Shown here: in pieces, positions 47,901-56,969 of the stretch
Layout: the number at the start of each line of letters is the position of its first letter
Position numbering within the stretch: position 1 is the stretch's first letter
Assembly: GCA_963772825.1 (NCBI GenBank)
Contig: CAVYYX010000011.1
Span: 186,001-250,000, forward strand
Direction of reading: 5' to 3'
Source of the DNA: Desertimonas sp963772825
GTDB lineage: Bacteria > Actinomycetota > Acidimicrobiia > Acidimicrobiales > Ilumatobacteraceae
DNA length: 64,000 bases
The notes under the pieces: model-generated
What the model was told of the DNA's origin: nothing
The model's database searches: none
Seen by the model: the letters and a program-made list of their open reading frames with translations, nothing else
Translations under genes and position numbers: made by a program

Positions 47901-49292
47901 ATGACGATGATGAGCAGTGAGATGTCGAGTAGCTCGCTGACCGACAAGGGAATCAGTGCAATCGCTTCCACGGCATCGAGGTCGACCCCACCGGCGCACT
48001 TCCCGGACAGCTTCGTGTGGGGTGTGGCAACGTCGTCGTACCAGATCGAGGGCGATCGCGCCGGACGCGGGGAGAGCATCTGGGACCGCTTCTGCACGAT
48101 CCCGGGAGCGATCCTCGACGGCAGCAACGGCGATGTCGCGTGTGGCCACGTCGAGCGGGCGGCGGCAGATGTACAGCTGATGGGCGAGCTCGGCGTCGGC
48201 GCCTACCGGTTCTCGATCTCTTGGCCGAGGGTGATCCCCAAGGGTCACGGTGAGGTCGCCCCGGCGGGCTTGGACTTCTATAGCCGCCTCGTCGACGAGT
48301 TGCTCGCCGCCGGTATCGACCCGTACGTCACGCTGTATCACTGGGACCTCCCACAGGTGCTCGAGGACGAGGGCGGGTGGCCGGAGCGGGCGACTGCGTA
48401 TCACTTCGCCGAGTACGCCGACGTGGTGGCGAGCGCCCTTGGCGATCGGGTCAAGCACTGGGCGACGCTCAACGAGCCGTACTGCTCGAGCCACTTCGGA
48501 TATGTCACGGGTTTCATGGCGCCGGGCCGCAAGTCGGTCGCTGACGGCTTCGCGGCCGCCCACCACCTGCTGCTCGGCCATGGCCTGGCCGTCGAGCGTC
48601 TACGGGCGCGGGTGCCGGACGCCGAGGTCGGGGTCGTCTTGAACTTCAACCCGATGCATCCGGCGAGCGACGACCCGGCCGATGTCGCCGCGGCGGCGGC
48701 CAAGGACGCCCTGCACAACCGGTGGTATGCCGAGCCGATCGCCGGGCTCGGCTATCCGATCGATGCGACGGGCGCCGATCGTTGGTCGGCTGCCGAGCTT
48801 CGTGACGGCGACCTCGACGTCATCGCCGCGCCGATCGACGTGCTCGGTGTCAACTACTACAGCCGCTCGCTCGTCAACGCCGCCGACGAGCGCGTCGCGT
48901 CGCCCGGCCCGGTCACCGGGATGGGCTGGGAGATCTACCCCGAAGGGCTCGCCGAGACGGTGCGCTGGCTCCACGAGCGTTGCCGGTTCCCCCGCTACCT
49001 GATCACCGAGAACGGCGCGGCGATGAACGATCAGCCCGACGCCGCCGGGTTCGTCGACGACCAGGATCGCCTCGGCTACGTGCGCGACCATCTCGCTGTC
49101 ATTCATGAGCTGATCGACGAGGGCCTGCCCATCGACGGCTACTTCGCCTGGAGCCTGATGGACAACTTCGAGTGGGCGTACGGCTACACGGAGCGCTTCG
49201 GGCTGATCCGCGTCGACTACGACACGCTGGAGCGCACGCCGAAGGCCAGCGCGAGGTGGTACGCCGACGTCACCCGCGCCCACGGGTTCTAG
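47901..49292 (+). CDS. GH1 beta-glucosidase
   Basis: 463 residues from ATG 47901; ATGs at 47907 and 47910 give better spacing from GGGGGA. GH1 signatures are FVWGVATSSYQIEGD, the acid/base Glu in TLNEPY (about residue 192), the nucleophile in LITENGAA (about residue 370), and SLMDNFEWAYGYTERFGLIRVD. No signal peptide is seen, so it is cytoplasmic and hydrolyses imported cellobiose or aryl beta-glucosides. It is divergent from the LacI-ABC operon across a CelR-like box. The stop interlocks with the convergent gene's stop at CTAG. Confidence 0.95.
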   Translation: MTMMSSEMSSSSLTDKGISAIASTASRSTPPAHFPDSFVWGVATSSYQIEGDRAGRGESIWDRFCTIPGAILDGSNGDVACGHVERAAADVQLMGELGVGAYRFSISWPRVIPKGHGEVAPAGLDFYSRLVDELLAAGIDPYVTLYHWDLPQVLEDEGGWPERATAYHFAEYADVVASALGDRVKHWATLNEPYCSSHFGYVTGFMAPGRKSVADGFAAAHHLLLGHGLAVERLRARVPDAEVGVVLNFNPMHPASDDPADVAAAAAKDALHNRWYAEPIAGLGYPIDATGADRWSAAELRDGDLDVIAAPIDVLGVNYYSRSLVNAADERVASPGPVTGMGWEIYPEGLAETVRWLHERCRFPRYLITENGAAMNDQPDAAGFVDDQDRLGYVRDHLAVIHELIDEGLPIDGYFAWSLMDNFEWAYGYTERFGLIRVDYDTLERTPKASARWYADVTRAHGF

Positions 49293-51379
49293 GCGACGCC
49301 GTTGAGGGTGTCGACCACCGTGAAGACGTCGCCGATCGCGACGTAGTTGACGGCGACGAAGTTGGGCAGCTGTCGCTCGCCCTCGCATTGCTCAGCGCGC
49401 GGCAGGAGAACCTCGCGGTCGTTGACGAGCTCGGCGTCGGTGACCAGCGACGTGAAGCCGGAGAGCCAGTGATTGAGGAGTAGCAGTGGCGCGTCGTCGG
49501 GGCCGCGGTTGGAGTCGCAGTTGAACGACTCGACGGTCGGGAACGTGTACGGCGTGTCCTGGGTGTAGTCGAAGCCGTTGACGAGCCAAGGTGCCGCAGA
49601 TCCCCCGTTGCCCTCCTCGACCATCACGACGAGGCGCTTGCCGGAGCGGATCATCTCGCCGAGCGTGGGCCAGGGGTCCCCGGTGGACGGGTCGAAGACG
49701 AAGTCGAGCAGCCCAGCAGTCTCGATGTCGGCGGCGATCAACGAGGAGTCGACGTGGTCCTCGATGAACAGCGTGACGACCTCGTCCGGGTTGGCGATCA
49801 TCCAGCCGCGCAGCTGGTCGAGCGTGTCGAGGAACGAGGTCGACCCGCTCTCGCACAGGCCGTGGCACATGAACCGCGCCTCGGTTCCGGTGGCCTGACC
49901 GGCGACCGAGTTGGCGATGCGCTCGGCGGCGGCGACCACCTCTGGCCCGAGCTCCTCCTCGGCAACGGCGCGGGCCTCGTCGTAACTGCCGGGTGCGGTC
50001 CGCACGACCGTGCCGGCCGGGATGCCCGACCACACGTCGATGAGCAACGCTCGCACACCCTGATCGAGCTGCACCGGGATCGAGTCGGACTGCTCGGCGA
50101 GGAACCAGCCCGGTTCCGTCGCTGCAGACATGGCGTTGTGCGACGAGACGTAGGCGACCTCGTCGAAACGGCGATCGCACAGCTCGGCGTGGCCGTTACA
50201 CACCGTGCCCTCTCCCGTGACGACCTCGGCCGCAGTGACGTCGCGCCCGGGCCTGGCGAGCCACACGACGCCGGCGATGACCACCAGTCCGGCCAGCGCG
50301 GCGACGGCGATCGTCGCCGGCCGGATCCCCGAACGCGCCGTGGGCTCCGTCGTGGCGGCGTTGACGGTGTCGGTGCCGGTACGAGATGCTGCGGCGAGCC
50401 GGCCGATCTCGGTGATCGCGTAGAGCACGAGCAGCACACCGCCGACCACGATGAACGGTTCGATCAAACCCAGCGGGTCGACGATGGCGGCGATGCCGAG
50501 GGCTCCGGCGACGACCATGCGCACCACGACACCGACGGTGTGTTGCGGTCGCAGAGCTGCGCGGCGCATGCCGGCAACCCGCCTAGCGATCGCCGCCGGG
50601 GCGCCGGAGTCGCAGGCGAACATCGTCGTCAGCCCGAAGGCCGCGAGCAGTACGACGCCCCACCACAGCGGCCGAACGACGACGCCCCATGAAGCCTGCG
50701 CGACGGCGCCGCCGAGGGTGTCGGTATCGACGCGACGCACGATGAACCCGCCGATGACGAGCACGACACCGAGCACGCCGGCGGCCCAGATCAGCGAACG
50801 GCCCGCCGATGCGGCGGTGCGCCAGCGCGTTCGGGAGAGCGCAACCGCCCCGGCAAAGCAGACGATGGCAAGCACCGGGAGGAGCCACGCCAACACGCCG
50901 ACGGCGCGGGCGATGGCAATCGTCGCGTCGGCGAACGCCTGGTCACCGATCGATGCCAGGGTCACCGACACGTCCGACGACACGGGAGCGCGCTCGGGGG
51001 CGACGACGGCGAGAGCACCCGTGACGACTGCCCCTACGTCGGCGAGGCGCAAGGCGATCGAGTCGGCGTCGCCCTCGGTGAGCACCCGGTGAGTGGCCTG
51101 GACCGCGGTGCGGGTCGGTCCCGACAAGAGGTCACCTCCGGCGACGCGCGTGGCGACCGACTCGACCAGCGGACGGATCGCCACGAGGTTCGGGTTCTGG
51201 CGCACGAGCTGTGTGGAGATCGCCACACCGAGCTCGGCGGCGACCGCATCGTCACGCCGTATCTCGTCAACGTTGTCGGCGAACGTCGGGCCGTCGAGCA
51301 CCTCTCTGTTGAGGTGCCCGGCGAGCAATCCGAGGGCGGCGAGAACCGCGCCGAGAACGATCAGCACCCGACCGAACAC
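49289..51379 (-). CDS. Membrane protein with extracellular PLC-like phosphodiesterase domain
   Basis: 696 residues from the GTG at 51379 (a TTG slightly upstream is possible). The N-terminal half has TM segments (LIVLGAVLAALGLLAGHL; four or more around 180-400). It flanks a helical extracellular segment and ends in a TM (TIAVAALAGLVVIAGVVWLA). The C-terminal ~270 residues show a PI-PLC X-like fold: YVSSHNAMSAATEPGW, LDQGVRALLIDVWSG, FMCHGLCESG, ANPDEVVTLFIEDHVD. Catalytic-type His residues appear in SSHN and MCHG. The substrate is unknown. Repeat A3 lies directly upstream. Confidence 0.8.
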   Translation of the reverse strand: MFGRVLIVLGAVLAALGLLAGHLNREVLDGPTFADNVDEIRRDDAVAAELGVAISTQLVRQNPNLVAIRPLVESVATRVAGGDLLSGPTRTAVQATHRVLTEGDADSIALRLADVGAVVTGALAVVAPERAPVSSDVSVTLASIGDQAFADATIAIARAVGVLAWLLPVLAIVCFAGAVALSRTRWRTAASAGRSLIWAAGVLGVVLVIGGFIVRRVDTDTLGGAVAQASWGVVVRPLWWGVVLLAAFGLTTMFACDSGAPAAIARRVAGMRRAALRPQHTVGVVVRMVVAGALGIAAIVDPLGLIEPFIVVGGVLLVLYAITEIGRLAAASRTGTDTVNAATTEPTARSGIRPATIAVAALAGLVVIAGVVWLARPGRDVTAAEVVTGEGTVCNGHAELCDRRFDEVAYVSSHNAMSAATEPGWFLAEQSDSIPVQLDQGVRALLIDVWSGIPAGTVVRTAPGSYDEARAVAEEELGPEVVAAAERIANSVAGQATGTEARFMCHGLCESGSTSFLDTLDQLRGWMIANPDEVVTLFIEDHVDSSLIAADIETAGLLDFVFDPSTGDPWPTLGEMIRSGKRLVVMVEEGNGGSAAPWLVNGFDYTQDTPYTFPTVESFNCDSNRGPDDAPLLLLNHWLSGFTSLVTDAELVNDREVLLPRAEQCEGERQLPNFVAVNYVAIGDVFTVVDTLNGVA

Positions 51380-51386
51380 GGGTACC

Positions 51387-51447
51387 GGAGTGTCAGCGGT
51401 CGGCAAGTCGCGCTGCAAACACTCGGGTGACCGCAAACACTCGGGTG
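51387..51447. repeat. Intergenic palindromic repeat, family A copy 3 (degenerate, inverted)
   Basis: GCAAACACTCGGGTG occurs twice in direct repeat (51415-51429, 51433-51447), with GGAGTGT inverted at 51387-51393. Read on the minus strand, it aligns with copies A1 and A2 along the whole core (GAGTGTTTGC ... GAGTGTTTGCAGCG ... TGACACTCC). It sits between gltA and the PLC-like gene. Confidence 0.65.
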
Positions 51448-51456
51448 GGGAGAGGG

Positions 51457-52722
51457 TTAACGATCGCCGAGCTTGACGTAGTCGCGTTCGCCTTCGCCCG
51501 TGTACCACTGGCGGGGGCGGGCGATCTTCTGGTCGGGGTCGTTGAGTAACTCGTCCCAGTGGGCGAGCCAACCGACCATCCGACCGAGTGCGAACAACAC
51601 GGTGAACATCTCGATCGGGAAGCCCATCGCCTGGTAGATCAGCCCTGAGTAGAAGTCGACGTTCGGGTACAGCTTGCGGTCCGTGAAGTAGCTGTCGCTG
51701 AGGGCGACGTCTTCGAGCTTGAGGGCGATGTCGAGCAGCGGGTTCTTGCCGGTGACCTCGAACACCTCGTACGCCGTCTGCTTGACGATGCGCGCCCGAG
51801 GGTCGTAGTTCTTGTACACCCGATGGCCGAACCCCATCAGCCGGCCCTTGCCCTCTTTGACGTCGGCGATGAACGCGTCGACGTTGTCCAGTGACCCGAT
51901 CTCGGTGAGCATCCGGATCGCGGCCTCGTTGGCGCCGCCGTGACTCGGTCCGTACAGCGCGGCGGCGGCGGCAGACGCCGCCGAGAAGGGGTCAGCCTGA
52001 CTCGAGGCCACGACGCGCATCGCCGTCGTGCCGCAGTTCTGCTCGTGGTCGGCGTGGAGGATGAACAGGACGTCCATCGCTCGTTGCAGAACGGGATGGA
52101 CCTCGTACTCGCCGATCTTCCACATCATGTTCAGGAAGTTCGCCGGGTACGACAACGAATTGTCAGGAAGGATGAACGGCAATCCGGCCGAGAAGCGGTA
52201 GCACATCGCCGCCAGCGTCGGGGCCTTCGCGATCAGCCGCAGGATCTGCTTGTGGCGGATCGCCGGGTCGTTGATCTCTTTGGACTCGGTGTAGAAGGTG
52301 CCGAGGGCGGCCAGCGCCGACACGAACATCCCCATCGGGTGGGCGTCGTAGTGGAACCCGTCGACGAACCGCTTGCGCATGTTCTCGTGGATGAACGTGT
52401 GGTGGGTGATCTCGTGGGTCCACGTGCTGAGCTGTTCTTCGTTGGGCAGCTCGCCGTACAGCAACAGGTAGGCGACCTCGAGGTAGCTCGCATGGTCGGC
52501 GAGCTGTTCGATGGGGTAACCCCGGTAGCGCAGGATCCCGGCGTCTCCGTCGAGGTAGGTGATCTGCGACTTGCACGAGGCCGTCGACAGGAACGCCGGG
52601 TCGTAGACGAACAGGTCCTTGTCGAGGTCACGGAACGCAGACGACGGGATGATCCCGTCGACGATCGGGACCGTCACCGTCTTGCCGGTGCGGTCGTCGG
52701 TGATCGTGATGGTGTCGGGCAC
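51457..52722 (-). CDS. gltA: Citrate synthase (type II, hexameric class)
   Basis: 421 residues from the GTG at 52722 with GAGAGG upstream. Active-site regions are RGYPIEQLADHASYLEVAYL, the His in ILHADHEQNCGTTAMRVV, GPSHGGANEAAIRML, and GFGHRVYKNYDPRARIVKQ with the catalytic region. It condenses acetyl-CoA and oxaloacetate, the first TCA step. icd (9 kb away) and acn (4 kb away) are nearby but transcribed separately. No copy of the acn/icd promoter motif was seen upstream. Confidence 0.96.
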   Translation of the reverse strand: MPDTITITDDRTGKTVTVPIVDGIIPSSAFRDLDKDLFVYDPAFLSTASCKSQITYLDGDAGILRYRGYPIEQLADHASYLEVAYLLLYGELPNEEQLSTWTHEITHHTFIHENMRKRFVDGFHYDAHPMGMFVSALAALGTFYTESKEINDPAIRHKQILRLIAKAPTLAAMCYRFSAGLPFILPDNSLSYPANFLNMMWKIGEYEVHPVLQRAMDVLFILHADHEQNCGTTAMRVVASSQADPFSAASAAAAALYGPSHGGANEAAIRMLTEIGSLDNVDAFIADVKEGKGRLMGFGHRVYKNYDPRARIVKQTAYEVFEVTGKNPLLDIALKLEDVALSDSYFTDRKLYPNVDFYSGLIYQAMGFPIEMFTVLFALGRMVGWLAHWDELLNDPDQKIARPRQWYTGEGERDYVKLGDR

Positions 52723-52813
52723 GTGTTTCCCTCTCGCTTCACGGTTGTCCGGGGCTTCCTCCCCACCGGGCAGGGTAGTCCCGCAGTCCGTCGTGTGGCT
52801 CAGGCGGGACGTG

Positions 52814-54175
52814 TCAACACGGCTCGTTGCCGTGCTTGCGCGGTTGCAACACCTCGCGTTTGTCAGCGAGCCCGTCGAATGCCGCAGCGACCGCCGCCCG
52901 CGTCTCGGCGGGTTCGATGACGGCATCGAGGTAGCCGCGCTCGGCGGCGACGTAGGGGTTGAGCAGTCGTTCGGAGTAGTCGGCCTCGAACGCCGCCCGC
53001 TCTTCCGGGGTCGCCCTGCGTCGCAAGATCGCCGCCGCCTGACCGGCGCCCATCACGGCCAGCTCGGCAGACGGCCAGGCGTAACACACGTCGTTGCCCA
53101 TCCGTTTGGAGTCCATGACGATGTAGGCGCCGCCGTAGCTCTTGCGCAGGATCACGCACAGCCGTGGGACCGTCGCCCGGGCGTAGGCGAACACCAGTTG
53201 GGCGCCGTGGCGGATCATCCCCCGCCACTCGAGGTCCTTGCCGGGGTAGAAGCCCGGCGTGTCGACGAGAGTGAGGATGCCGAGGTTGAAGGCGTCGCAG
53301 AACGAGACGAACCGCGCCGCCTTCTGAGAGGCGGCGATGTCGAGGGTGCCGGCGAGAGCGAGCGGTTGATTGGCGACGATCCCGATCGGCCGTCCGCCGA
53401 TCGTCGCCAGGGCGGTCACGACGTTTGGAGCCCAACGCCCGCGAAGCTCGAGCAAGCTGGCGTCGTCGACGATCAGGCGGGCGACGGCGCGGACGTCGTA
53501 GCTGCCGGTCGGCGCGGCCGGGAGCAACCGGTTGAGCTCAGGGCAGCTCCGGTCGACCGGATCGGCGCTCGCCCACCGGCCGGGTTCCGTGTCGGCGCTC
53601 GACGGGAGGTAGCCGAGGAGGTCGAGAGCGATGGCCTCGGCCGTCGGCCGGTCGGCGACGACGAGGCTGGCCACACCCGCTTGGCGTTCGAGGGGGGCCG
53701 CCCCGCCGAGCTCGTCCGTGGAGATCTGCACGCCCGTGAAGTCGGCGACCATCACGGGTCCATTGACGAATGCGTAGCTTTCGGCGGTCATCACAACGAG
53801 GTCGGCGATGCCCAACAGCAGCGCCGGGGCGGCGACCACCGGACCGTCGACGACGAGGATCGTCGGGACGACACCTGAGCAGTCGACGAAAGCCTTGGCC
53901 ACGCGGCCCCAGCCCTCCAACGAGGCGATGCCCTCGACGACATCGGCACCGGTGGAGCTGAGCACGCAGACGAGCGGGATCCCCTCGGCACGAGCCACCG
54001 TGGCGGCGTGCGCCACGTTCGCTGACGCCTGCGAGGACATCGGCGCGCTCGCCTGCCCTGCCCCGAGCTCGACCCAGATGACCCGTCGGTCGCCGTCAGG
54101 CCCGTCGATCGTGCGAACGTCGATTCGTGTCGAGTCGTCGGCCCGGCTGCGCAGCGAGAGGGCGGCGAGGGTCAC
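52814..54175 (-). CDS. Acyl-CoA carboxylase carboxyltransferase-like protein
   Basis: 453 residues with two crotonase-fold halves. The N-half has RAEGIPLVCVLSSTGADVVE and TILVVDGPVVAAPALLLGIA. The C-half has VVTALATIGGRPIGIVANQP, VDTPGFYPGKDLEWRGMIRH, LRKSYGGAYIVMDSKRMGND, and MGAGQAAAILRR. This is the AccD/PccB carboxyltransferase family, which moves CO2 from biotin to acyl-CoA. It is somewhat short (PccB is ~510-540), with a compact N-half, and no biotin carboxylase gene is adjacent, so the substrate is open. Confidence 0.88.
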   Translation of the reverse strand: MTLAALSLRSRADDSTRIDVRTIDGPDGDRRVIWVELGAGQASAPMSSQASANVAHAATVARAEGIPLVCVLSSTGADVVEGIASLEGWGRVAKAFVDCSGVVPTILVVDGPVVAAPALLLGIADLVVMTAESYAFVNGPVMVADFTGVQISTDELGGAAPLERQAGVASLVVADRPTAEAIALDLLGYLPSSADTEPGRWASADPVDRSCPELNRLLPAAPTGSYDVRAVARLIVDDASLLELRGRWAPNVVTALATIGGRPIGIVANQPLALAGTLDIAASQKAARFVSFCDAFNLGILTLVDTPGFYPGKDLEWRGMIRHGAQLVFAYARATVPRLCVILRKSYGGAYIVMDSKRMGNDVCYAWPSAELAVMGAGQAAAILRRRATPEERAAFEADYSERLLNPYVAAERGYLDAVIEPAETRAAVAAAFDGLADKREVLQPRKHGNEPC

Positions 54176-54214
54176 GCTGTCGACCGTAGTGTGGCGAGCC
54201 GATCGAGCGCCCGG

Positions 54215-55153
54215 CTAGCGCGTGGCGCGAAGCAGCGGGAAGGCATCGGAACCGAGGCGAACGCCGGCTTGCTCGAGGGCTCGCGAAGGGAGGGCGTCGC
54301 GCAGGACGTCGAACAGCGCCTTCGTCGCCCCGTTCGGGCCGGGCCGGCGATGCGACGTGAGGGCGACAACTCGCGGCGGCAACTCGGGGACATGCACCGC
54401 TGTGAAGTTGCCCGTGCGGTGGGGGACGGCGGTTGCCGGGACGATCGCCGCCCCGTGGCCGTCGACGGCGAGGGTGGCGAGCAGGCGGACACCGTCGACC
54501 TCCGCCTCGGCCTCGAGCTGGGCGCCGACGGACAGTGCAGCACGGTCGAGCACCCGGCGCAGGGCCGAGCCGGGTGGGGGGAGCAGCAGGCGGAAGCCGG
54601 CGAGCTCGGCGAGGTGGATCGATGAGCGCTTGGCGAGCGGATGGCCCTCGCCGGCGAGGAGCAAGAGATCTTCGGCGAACAACGGCTCGATGTTCAACTC
54701 GGGCTCGTCGATCGGCAGATGGACGATGGCCGCGTCGTACAGCCCGGAGAGCAGCGCCGGGATGAGCACCGAGGTGCTTCCTTCGGCGACGATGACCCGC
54801 ACCTGTGGATGACGGGTCGACATCTCGGACAGCAGGCGGGGGAGTAGCCAGCGGGCCGTCGTTCCGAGCATTCCGAGGCGCACGTCGCCGACCACGTCGC
54901 CGTGGCGCTGCGCCAGCTCGGCGCCGATCTCGTCGATCTCCCGCAGTACCCGGCGGGCGCGTTCGACGACCCGTGCCCCATCGTCGGTGAGACCACCGCG
55001 GGAGCGATCGACAAGCTCGGTGCCGAGCTCCTTCTCCAGGCGAGCGAGGTGACTGGAGACGTTCGACTGCACCGTGAACAGGGCCCGGGCGGCGGCCGAG
55101 AACGTGCCGTGGTCAGCGATCGCCACGAGCGCGGCGAGCTGGCGGACGTCCAC
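54215..55153 (-). CDS. LysR-family transcriptional regulator
   Basis: 312 residues from a GTG. The winged helix-turn-helix is VRQLAALVAIADHGTFSAAA, followed by LFTVQSNVSSHLARLEKELG. A periplasmic-binding-like effector domain follows (VRLGMLGTTARWLLPRLLSE, VRVIVAEGSTSVLIPALLSG). It lies 39 bp upstream of the carboxyltransferase on the same strand and may regulate it. The 6C RNA is divergent from its start. Confidence 0.92.
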   Translation of the reverse strand: MDVRQLAALVAIADHGTFSAAARALFTVQSNVSSHLARLEKELGTELVDRSRGGLTDDGARVVERARRVLREIDEIGAELAQRHGDVVGDVRLGMLGTTARWLLPRLLSEMSTRHPQVRVIVAEGSTSVLIPALLSGLYDAAIVHLPIDEPELNIEPLFAEDLLLLAGEGHPLAKRSSIHLAELAGFRLLLPPPGSALRRVLDRAALSVGAQLEAEAEVDGVRLLATLAVDGHGAAIVPATAVPHRTGNFTAVHVPELPPRVVALTSHRRPGPNGATKALFDVLRDALPSRALEQAGVRLGSDAFPLLRATR

Positions 55154-55210
55154 CGCCGCACCCTAACCGTTCCATCTCCGCGAGCGATGGTCGACATCGA
55201 TATGTTCTTC

Positions 55211-55239
55211 TTGCCAGATTGGCGGCTTGTGCGTATACT
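55211..55239 (+). promoter_or_regulatory. Sigma-70-type promoter of the 6C RNA
   Basis: TTGCCA (55211-55216), an exact 17-nt spacer, and TATACT (55234-55239). It predicts transcription starting near 55246-55248, just ahead of the first conserved hairpin. Confidence 0.8.
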
Positions 55240-55246
55240 CACAATC

Positions 55247-55365
55247 ACATAGTCGAAGCGATACACCCCCCATGTACCGCTCGATTGGGCCCACCGGTCG
55301 ATCCCCCATCGACCCGGGTCCAGGTTGAGAGACCCTGCTTCCCCCAGCAGGGTCTTTCCCGTTTT
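55247..55365 (+). ncRNA. 6C small RNA (RF01066-like)
   Basis: Three consecutive hairpins carry cytosine loops. The first is AGCGATACA/TGTACCGCT (55257-55281) around CCCCCCA. The second is TGGGCCC+GGTCGAT/ATCGACC+GGGTCCA (55286-55322) around CCCCC. The third is the terminator AGACCCTGCT/AGCAGGGTCT (55330-55355) around TCCCCC, followed by TT-CCCG-TTTT. This is the defining architecture of actinobacterial 6C RNA (M. tuberculosis B11), which pairs with G-rich mRNA through its loops. The ends are inferred from the promoter and the terminator. It lies upstream of a HAD-IB gene, as I recall B11 doing. Confidence 0.85.
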
Positions 55366-55404
55366 CCGCCGTCGCTCGCAAGCTCGCTCGGCGAGCTCGT
55401 CGCA

Positions 55405-55440
55405 CGGCGGTGGGCCGAGCAAAGCCTCGGCCCACCGCCG
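55405..55440. terminator. Perfect 15-bp hairpin upstream of the HAD-PlsC gene
   Basis: CGGCGGTGGGCCGAG (55405-55419) pairs exactly with CTCGGCCCACCGCCG (55426-55440) around CAAAGC. A smaller stem AGCTCGC-tcg-GCGAGCT sits just before it (55381-55397). It may be a backup terminator or part of the downstream gene's leader. Confidence 0.55.
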
Positions 55441-55537
55441 AACGAAATCCTCTCTACCGTCCCTGGCGCCACCGGTCTACCGGGATGATCGGCTCCCCAC
55501 TGCCCACGGTTGGAACGGCGCTGGGTACAGTCCGCTC

Positions 55538-56965
55538 GTGGTTGGTGCGGCCTTCTTCGACCTCGATCGGACGCTGCTCGCCGGAGCGTCGGGGTCGGTG
55601 TACTCGGACGCGATGCGCGATTCGGGGTTCGTCGGGCGCTCGATCCCCGGCGAGAAGCTGCTCTATGGCCTGTTCAACGCGATCGGCGAGACGTTGCCGT
55701 CGATGGCCCTTGCCCGTCAAGCCGCCACCTTCGCGCGCGGCAGAGCCCGCAACGCGATGCGCGAGGCCGGTGACGCTGCGGCGGGGACGCTGGCCGCGTC
55801 GATCCAACCGTTCGCCTGGCCGCTGATCAACGAGCACCGCGAGGCCGGCCGCCAGGTGGTGATCGCCACCACGACCCCGTACGACCTCGTCAAGCCGCTC
55901 GCCGATTGGCTCGGCTTCGACGACGTCATCGCGACCCGCTACGGGGTCAACGCCGACGGAACGTTCGACGGCTCGATCGTCGGCCCGTTCGTCTGGGCAC
56001 GCGGCAAGCTCGTCGCCGTCCGCCAGTGGGCCGAGGCCAACGACATCGAGCTCGCCGAGAGCTTCGCCTACTCCGACAGCGTGTTCGACACCCCGTTGCT
56101 GTCGGCCGTCGGCAACCCGGTCGTCGTCAACCCGGATCCGAGCATGGTCGTGATGGCGACGCTGCGGCGCTGGCCGATCCGACACTTCGACGTGTCGCCT
56201 GGCGTGTTCAAGATCCCCGTGCTGGGCATCGAGCTGCAACGCATCGTGCAGCAGTTCGCCAGACCCCAGCTGATGCCCTATGCCCGCTTCGACATCGGCG
56301 GCGTCGACAACATTCCCGACCATGGCCCGGCGATCATCGTGATGAATCACCGCAGCTACTTCGACGCCGGCGCCGTGTCGGTCGCCATCGCCCGCAGCGG
56401 GCGAGCGGTGCGCTTCCTCGGCAAGAAGGAGGTGTTCGACGCCCCGATCGTCGGGCCGCTCGCCACGGCGATGGGCGGCATCCGCGTCGAGCGGTCGAGC
56501 GGTTCGAGCGAGCCGTTGCAAGCGGCGGCCGCAGCCCTCGAGGCGGGCGAGCTCGTGGCGATGGCACCCCAGGGGACGATCCCGCGCGGCCCGGCCTTCT
56601 TCGACCCGGCGCTCAAGGGTCGGTGGGGCGCCGCCCGGCTGCATCAGCTGACCCAGGCGCCGCTGATTCCGATCGGGGTGTGGGGGACCGAGAAGGTGTG
56701 GCCGCGATCGAGTCGGCTGCCCAACGTACTGAACCTCGCCAACCCGCCAACCGTGCGGGTCCGCGTCGGCCCTCCGGTTGCCGGGCTGAAGGGCAAGTCG
56801 CTGAAGGCCGACACCGAGCGGATCATGAAGGCGCTCGTCAAGCAGCTGCCTGCGGAGGCTCGCAAGCGTCGGACGCCGACCGCCGAGGAGCTGGCCGCCA
56901 CGTACCCGCCCGGCTACGAGGGCGACCCGACCGCGGAGCGGGTCCGCCGACCCGGAACCGACTGA
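55538..56965 (+). CDS. Fusion of HAD-IB phosphatase and PlsC acyltransferase
   Basis: 475 residues from the GTG at 55538. The N-terminal HAD-IB hydrolase has AAFFDLDRTLLAGASGS (Asp nucleophile), VVIATTTPYDLVKPLADWLG and the metal Asp in ESFAYSDSVFDTPLL. The C-terminal 1-acylglycerol-3-phosphate acyltransferase has the NHXXXXD motif in MNHRSYFDAGAVS, GGIRVERSSGS, and MAPQGTIPRGPAFF in place of EGTRS. It probably acts in phospholipid synthesis at the membrane, joining head-group dephosphorylation with acylation. The convergent acn gene ends 5 bp away. Confidence 0.9.
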   Translation: MVGAAFFDLDRTLLAGASGSVYSDAMRDSGFVGRSIPGEKLLYGLFNAIGETLPSMALARQAATFARGRARNAMREAGDAAAGTLAASIQPFAWPLINEHREAGRQVVIATTTPYDLVKPLADWLGFDDVIATRYGVNADGTFDGSIVGPFVWARGKLVAVRQWAEANDIELAESFAYSDSVFDTPLLSAVGNPVVVNPDPSMVVMATLRRWPIRHFDVSPGVFKIPVLGIELQRIVQQFARPQLMPYARFDIGGVDNIPDHGPAIIVMNHRSYFDAGAVSVAIARSGRAVRFLGKKEVFDAPIVGPLATAMGGIRVERSSGSSEPLQAAAAALEAGELVAMAPQGTIPRGPAFFDPALKGRWGAARLHQLTQAPLIPIGVWGTEKVWPRSSRLPNVLNLANPPTVRVRVGPPVAGLKGKSLKADTERIMKALVKQLPAEARKRRTPTAEELAATYPPGYEGDPTAERVRRPGTD

Positions 56966-56969
56966 GCGG

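Noticed and set aside
52723..52813. GntR-type operator upstream of gltA
   Set aside because: I looked for the ATACAA/AATACAAGTG motif found at acn and icd; only an isolated TTGT is present.
55247..55365. Signal-recognition-particle or 6S RNA
   Set aside because: It lacks the GGAAGCAGC-type SRP apical loop and the long 6S bubble; three C-loop hairpins fit 6C RNA instead.
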